From contig NZ_JAAMFM010000007.1 of assembly GCF_013376105.1 (NCBI RefSeq), forward strand, positions 62,001 to 126,000: a DNA stretch of 64,000 bases. Reading direction: 5' to 3'. The stretch comes from Arthrobacter wenxiniae (GTDB lineage: Bacteria; Actinomycetota; Actinomycetes; Actinomycetales; Micrococcaceae). The notes beneath the pieces are model-generated. The model searched no databases. It saw nothing but the letters and a program-made list of their open reading frames with translations, and had not been told where the DNA came from. The position numbers and the translations under genes are program-made. Below are positions 59,881 to 64,000 of this stretch, piece after piece. The first letter of the stretch is position 1. Each line of letters opens with the position of its first letter.

Positions 59881-61157
59881 TGACGGACCCCAAGCCTGCG
59901 CAGGACGGTCCCCCCGGGGAGGCGCCTGACGCACCGACCCCGGGCGCCAGCCCCCCGCCGGGCCTGGACGAGCACCAGTTTCCGACCCGGAAAGCGCGGC
60001 GCATTGCCGAAATGACGGGCGTGGTTCCCGCTGTCGCGCCTGAAAGACCAAGGGCGAGCAAGGCGGCACAGCACAAGCCCGCCCCCTCAGGGAAGGCCCC
60101 CTCAGGGAATGCCGCGGCCAGGATTCCCGGCGCCAAGGCGGGGCGGCCAGGTGCCCCTGGCCGGAAGGCTCCGTCCTTCAGGGACGACGGCGCCCGCGCG
60201 CCGGTGAGTGCCGCGTCCGTGACCGGCCTGCCCGCGGTGCCTGTGCCTCCGGGGCCCATCGCCCCCGTGCCGGCGTCCGTGACGGCTCCCCGGCCGCCGC
60301 GCACGCCCAAGGCCGGCCGCGACCTCCCCGCGGCCATCGGCGTTGGCGTCACGCTGCTGGTGCTGGTCCTGGGCAGCCTCCTGTTCTTTCCGCTCGCGTT
60401 CGTGGTGGTCGCCACCGCGTTCGTGGTCGTGGGCGTGTGGGAGGTCTCGCGCGCCGTCGGCACCCGCGGCATCCGGCTGCCGCTGACCCCCGTCATGATC
60501 GGAACGCTCGCCATGCCGGCGTCGGCCTATTTTGCCGGCTCGGAAGGGCTCCTCTTCGCCCTCGTGGCCAGTGCGGGTGCCACGCTGCTCTGGCGGTCGC
60601 TGGACTCCGAGCCTGGCGCGGTCAAGAGCATCCTGGCCGGCGTGTTTGTCCTCATGTGGATCCCCTTCCTGCTCAGCTTTGTCCTGCTCATGATGCAGGG
60701 GGTCCGTCCGCCCACCACCGGGCTCACCCTCGACTTGACCGACATGAACCCGGGCATGATCGAGGTGGTCATCATGCTGCTGCTGGTGGTGGCCAACGAC
60801 ACCTTTGGCTACCTGGTTGGCGTGCTCTTCGGCAGGCACCCCATGGCCCCGAAAATCAGCCCCAAGAAGTCCTGGGAGGGCTTTGCCGGCTCCATGGGAG
60901 GCGCCATGGTGGTGGCCATCCCCGCCACCATGTTCTTCCTGGAGGTGCCCTGGTGGGTCGGATTTGTGCTGGCCGTTGGTATGGTCTTTGCAGGCACGGG
61001 CGGCGACTTTGCCGAGTCCATGGTCAAGCGCGAGCTTGGCTTGAAGGACATGAGCAACCTGCTGCCCGGGCACGGGGGCGTCATGGACAGGCTGGACTCC
61101 ATCTTGTTCGCCGCGCCCGTCGCCTACGCCACTTTTAGCGTTCTAGGCCAGCTCTGA
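59880..61157 (+). CDS. cdsA: Phosphatidate cytidylyltransferase with long disordered N-terminus
   Basis: 425 residues. The first ~145 are Pro/Ala-rich and lack structure, except for the motif FPTRKARRIAEMTGVV. Then come about eight membrane segments and the CdsA signature, PKKSWEGFAGSMGG and GTGGDFAESMVKRELGLKD followed by LLPGHGGVMDRLDS. It makes CDP-diacylglycerol, the precursor of all phospholipids, at the membrane. Ordinary bacterial CdsA is about 270-300 residues, so the N-terminal extension is an addition seen in actinobacteria. Confidence 0.93.
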   Translation: MTDPKPAQDGPPGEAPDAPTPGASPPPGLDEHQFPTRKARRIAEMTGVVPAVAPERPRASKAAQHKPAPSGKAPSGNAAARIPGAKAGRPGAPGRKAPSFRDDGARAPVSAASVTGLPAVPVPPGPIAPVPASVTAPRPPRTPKAGRDLPAAIGVGVTLLVLVLGSLLFFPLAFVVVATAFVVVGVWEVSRAVGTRGIRLPLTPVMIGTLAMPASAYFAGSEGLLFALVASAGATLLWRSLDSEPGAVKSILAGVFVLMWIPFLLSFVLLMMQGVRPPTTGLTLDLTDMNPGMIEVVIMLLLVVANDTFGYLVGVLFGRHPMAPKISPKKSWEGFAGSMGGAMVVAIPATMFFLEVPWWVGFVLAVGMVFAGTGGDFAESMVKRELGLKDMSNLLPGHGGVMDRLDSILFAAPVAYATFSVLGQL

Positions 61158-61217
61158 TGCGCCCCTGGGTGGGCGTCCGGGGCCGGTTCCCGTCCAAGCA
61201 AGCACGACACCCGAGGA

Positions 61218-61823
61218 ATGACTGTGACCGTGGAAGACAAGACTCGCACCAACTCCAAGTTCAAGCTGGTTGGTCCCAAGGAGATCGGGTATAACGTCAA
61301 GCAGGTTGACGTGTTCCTGGACCGCGCCCGCGCCTACTTCCTCAATGCCGACACCAACGGCGTGGCCATCACCAGCCACGACGTCCGCACGGCGTCGTTT
61401 GATCCGGCCCGCGGCGGCTACAACGCCCAGGCCGTCGACGCCGCCATGGACCGGATCGAGGACGAGTTCGTGCTCCGCGAAAAGGAACTGCTGATCAAGT
61501 CCGAGGGCGAGAAGGCCTGGATGCTCAAGATCGGAAAGTCCGCCTCCCTCCTGCGCGGACGCCTGCACCGGCCCGACGGCGAGCGGTTCCGCCGCCCTTC
61601 CAGGAAGAACGTCCAGAGCTACAACACCGACGACGTGGACCTGCTGTGCCGTGAGCTGCTCACCTACATTGAGGACAACGGCGAGTTGAGCGTGGACGTG
61701 GTCCGACGCGCCGTGTTTGCCCCGGCCAAGGGCGCCGACGGCTATGAGGAAAGCCAGGTGGACGCCTTCCTTGACCGCGTGGTGGAGCTCATGGCAGCGA
61801 TTGACATTCCCGCAGGCGGCTAG
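61218..61823 (+). CDS. DivIVA domain-containing protein
   Basis: 201 residues with two DivIVA-domain-like modules: KEIGYNVKQVDVFLDRARAY and FDPARGGYNAQAVDAAMDRI in the first half, and VQSYNTDDVDLLCREL and DGYEESQVDAFLDRVVEL in the second. The typical long coiled coil of cell-pole DivIVA/Wag31 is absent, so it is a short paralogue. Next to cdsA, a role in envelope growth is possible. Converges on the symporter gene with a four-base overlap. Confidence 0.85.
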   Translation: MTVTVEDKTRTNSKFKLVGPKEIGYNVKQVDVFLDRARAYFLNADTNGVAITSHDVRTASFDPARGGYNAQAVDAAMDRIEDEFVLREKELLIKSEGEKAWMLKIGKSASLLRGRLHRPDGERFRRPSRKNVQSYNTDDVDLLCRELLTYIEDNGELSVDVVRRAVFAPAKGADGYEESQVDAFLDRVVELMAAIDIPAGG

Positions 61824-63313
61824 CGCGCGCGGCCCGGCGCCGCGTGCGGGCGTTCGGGCACGTGCAGTTTCGACATGAACCTGGCAACGCCCGGGCTCTG
61901 GCGGCCCGCCGTTGCCAGGGATACCGCCACCATCGTGGCAAAGGCCACGGGCACCGTCCACGCCGCGGGCTGCGTCAAAATGCCGCGCCACGGTGAATCG
62001 GGCGCCAGTTGCGCACCGACCAGCATCGACGCCCCGCACAGCACCCCGCCGGCCAGCATGCCCGCCACCGCGCCCGCGTCGGTCAGCCCGCGCCACCAAA
62101 TGCCCAGCAGCAGCAGCGGGCACACGGTGGAGGCTGTAAAGGCGAACACCAGCCCCACGCTGCCGGCCAGGGCCAGCGAATCCGTGCCCAGGGCCACGCC
62201 CAGCGGCACCACGGCCGCGGCCACGGCCGCAATCCGGAAGCCGCGGACGCTCCCGCCCAGCAGGTCCTGGCTGATGACGCCGGCCAGCGAGACCACCAGC
62301 CCGGAGGTGGTGGACAGGAAGGCTGCAAAGGCGCCGGCCACCACCAGGGTGGAGAGGATCTCGCCGCCCAACCCGCCAATGAGCCGGCCGGGGAGCAGCA
62401 GAACGGTCGCGTCGGGGGCGCCGTGCGCGGCCAGCCCGGGCAGGAACACCCGCCCCACCACCCCGTAGATGGTGGGAAACAGGTAGAAGAGGGACAGCAG
62501 CCCGAGCACGATCAGCGTGGTGCGGCGGGCCGCGGCGCCATCGGGGTTGGTGTAAAAGCGCACCAGCACGTGGGGGAGCCCCAAGGTGCCGAACAAGAGC
62601 GCCACCATGAGCGACAGCGTCCCGTAGGTGCCGGCCGCGCCGGCCGGGGCCGCGGCGGGGAAGAAGTCCGTCCCGGCAGGCACGGCGCCTGACCCGGTGG
62701 GCCCGCCGTGCAGCTGGAGCAGGATGAAGACGGCCGGCACTGCCAGCGCCGTCAGCTTGAGCCAGAACTGGAAGGCCTGGACAAAGGTGATGGAGCGCAT
62801 GCCGCCGGTGATCACGGTCAGGCAGACAATGACGACGACGGCCCCGGCGCCCACCCACGCCGGCAGCCCGGTGGTGGTGCGGATGGTCAAGGCCGCCCCG
62901 TGCAGCTGCGGGACGATGTAGAACCAGCCCACCACCACCACCAGCACGCTGGTGACGTGGCGGGCAGCCGTTGACTCCAGCCGCGCCTCGGCAAAGTCTG
63001 GAATGGTGTAGGCCCCGGACCGGCGCAGCGGGGCGGCCACGAAGAACAGGAGCATGAGGTAGCCGGCCGTGTAGCCGATGGGGAACCAGAGGGCGTCGAT
63101 CCCCGAAATCATGATCAGCCCGGCAATGCCCAGGAAGCTGGCCGCCGAGAGGTACTCCCCGCCAATGGCTGACGCATTCCACCACGGCGGCACCGTCCTT
63201 GACGCCACGTAAAAGTCGCTGGTGGTGCGTGAGATCCGCAGCCCGTAGAAGCCGATCAGGGCCGTGATGGCGGAGACCGAGATCAGGGCCGTGTAGCCGA
63301 TGGCCGGATTCAC
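61820..63313 (-). CDS. Sodium:solute symporter, cation/acetate symporter type
   Basis: 497 residues with 13 membrane segments, GTG start 63313. DFYVASRTVPPWWNASAIGG, GEYLSAASFLGIAGL and FGTLGLPHVLVRFYTNPDGA are the hallmarks of the ActP-like branch of the SSS family. Takes up acetate or similar short carboxylates with sodium or protons. Its start overlaps the stop of the small upstream gene by four bases. Confidence 0.92.
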   Translation of the reverse strand: MNPAIGYTALISVSAITALIGFYGLRISRTTSDFYVASRTVPPWWNASAIGGEYLSAASFLGIAGLIMISGIDALWFPIGYTAGYLMLLFFVAAPLRRSGAYTIPDFAEARLESTAARHVTSVLVVVVGWFYIVPQLHGAALTIRTTTGLPAWVGAGAVVVIVCLTVITGGMRSITFVQAFQFWLKLTALAVPAVFILLQLHGGPTGSGAVPAGTDFFPAAAPAGAAGTYGTLSLMVALLFGTLGLPHVLVRFYTNPDGAAARRTTLIVLGLLSLFYLFPTIYGVVGRVFLPGLAAHGAPDATVLLLPGRLIGGLGGEILSTLVVAGAFAAFLSTTSGLVVSLAGVISQDLLGGSVRGFRIAAVAAAVVPLGVALGTDSLALAGSVGLVFAFTASTVCPLLLLGIWWRGLTDAGAVAGMLAGGVLCGASMLVGAQLAPDSPWRGILTQPAAWTVPVAFATMVAVSLATAGRQSPGVARFMSKLHVPERPHAAPGRAR

Positions 63314-63741
63314 TTGCCCTCCACCAGGTCGCGGTAACGGTCCTCATTCCGGGTGGCCGCGCGCACATACAGCCACGCGGACGCGCCGATGATGGGGTAC
63401 ACGCCCACGCCCAGCATGAGCCACGGGGCGGGAATGCCCAGGATCCGCCAGTCAGCGAAGTCCGGCACCCAGCGCACCGCCGTCCAGCAAATCAACAGGG
63501 CGGCCGCGAAGCCGGCGCTGACCACCAGACCCAGCCGGAGCTGGGACCGGATCAACGACCGCACCATGACCTCGCCCACGGCCGACTGCTCGGCCACTTC
63601 CTGCGAGACGCTGGTGCCGGCGGCGACGGAGCGGGCCTGGCTGCGCGGAGCCACGACGCGTACGCGGCCGGGAGCGGGCGGGGCCGGCGGGGGGACCCGC
63701 CGGAGGCCGGGCTGGGAGTCGGGGGCGCCGTCGTCGTTCAT
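63310..63741 (-). CDS. Small membrane protein paired with the symporter
   Basis: 143 residues. A Pro/Arg-rich soluble start (about 1-65), then two membrane segments (about 73-90 and 103-122) and a charged end (RNEDRYRDLVEGK). It occupies the place of the small DUF485-type partner that precedes actP in many bacteria, and has a related two-helix layout, but sequence identity with that family is not obvious by eye. Coupled to the symporter by GTGA. Confidence 0.7.
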   Translation of the reverse strand: MNDDGAPDSQPGLRRVPPPAPPAPGRVRVVAPRSQARSVAAGTSVSQEVAEQSAVGEVMVRSLIRSQLRLGLVVSAGFAAALLICWTAVRWVPDFADWRILGIPAPWLMLGVGVYPIIGASAWLYVRAATRNEDRYRDLVEGK

Positions 63742-63748
63742 GGCAGGT

Positions 63749-64000
63749 TCACGGCAGGGGCCGGACGCGGGTGGCCTGAAGATGCTCCCGCAGGGCGGGC
63801 AGGTGTCGCCGGCTCACGGGCAGGTCGGTGTTGGCAACCGAGACGGTGGGCTTGGCGGAGCCCAGCTTCAGGGCGGTGACAAACGGCATGCAGACAAGGT
63901 AGGAGCGGTGGATGCGCACGAAGCCGGACGCCTGCCAGCGCTGCTCCAGGTCCGAGAGGGGGACGCGGACCAGGTAGCTCGCCTCGGCCGTGTGCAGCCG
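63749..64000 (-). CDS. LytTR-domain response regulator, C-terminal part
   Basis: The last 83 codons of a gene entering from the right edge. EASYLVRVPLSDLEQRW, GFVRIHRSYLVCMPFV and NTDLPVSRRHLPALREHL are the LytTR DNA-binding fold. It stops seven bases before the ATG of the small membrane protein, so the order regulator - small membrane protein - symporter forms a probable operon, with a LytS-like kinase expected further right. Confidence 0.85.
   Translation of the reverse strand, partial: RLHTAEASYLVRVPLSDLEQRWQASGFVRIHRSYLVCMPFVTALKLGSAKPTVSVANTDLPVSRRHLPALREHLQATRVRPLP

Overview
This window comes from a high-GC actinobacterium, most likely a member of the Micrococcaceae (Arthrobacter and relatives). 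The grounds are the GC-rich, strongly biased codon use, the many GTG starts, a SAM-IV type riboswitch in front of metY-metX, an actinobacterial core block rpsB-tsf-pyrH-frr-cdsA-divIVA, and protein families typical of that group. Nothing was searched against a database; all calls rest on motif reading and recall of families.

Layout. 1-6.6 kb: an oxidative sugar or sugar-acid cluster (end of a gluconate-2-dehydrogenase-subunit-3-like gene, a GMC flavoprotein, an enolase-superfamily dehydratase, an aldose-1-epimerase-like protein), then a DUF2254 membrane protein and an SDR. 6.6-11.8 kb, minus strand: a TPP enzyme of the pyruvate-oxidase type, a cytochrome-b/sulfite-oxidase-like fusion, and a GH15 glycosidase. 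12-19.8 kb: CPBP protease, VOC protein, Tex, and the riboswitch-controlled metY-metX. 20-26.6 kb: hydrolases, an S4 protein, lactonase, glyQS, GNAT, and a deleted YibE/F gene. 27-31 kb: a cell-surface protein and a type III polyketide synthase / methyltransferase / flavoprotein operon. 31-35.3 kb: an ABC-2 exporter with its two-component system. 35.3-43.9 kb: an MgtE remnant behind a small acidic/proline-rich reading frame, hydrolases, TetR, dusB, dgt and a ruined ABC transporter. 43.9-50.3 kb: a double cupredoxin, dnaG, two tRNA-Asn genes, a chimeric remnant and a drug exporter. 50.6-55.8 kb: envelope and lipid genes, a tRNA with CAU anticodon, an acyl-CoA dehydrogenase fragment fused tail-to-tail with an M23 peptidase. 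56-61.8 kb: the translation/UMP kinase/CDP-diacylglycerol block. 61.8-64 kb: a cation/acetate-type symporter with a small membrane partner and the end of a LytTR regulator.

The most striking property is the number of internal-deletion and deletion-fusion scars: YibE/F, MgtE (three losses), an ABC ATPase-permease pair, a membrane-protein/RibD chimera, and an acyl-CoA dehydrogenase fragment that now supplies the C-terminus of the M23 peptidase in antisense. Several keep the reading frame open. The second is a set of short intergenic tandem arrays (14-, 19-, 22- and 32-bp units), one with an inverted copy. The best candidate for something undescribed is the 24-codon leader reading frame upstream of the mgtE remnant, which resembles in composition the magnesium-sensing leader peptides known from enterobacteria and mycobacteria.
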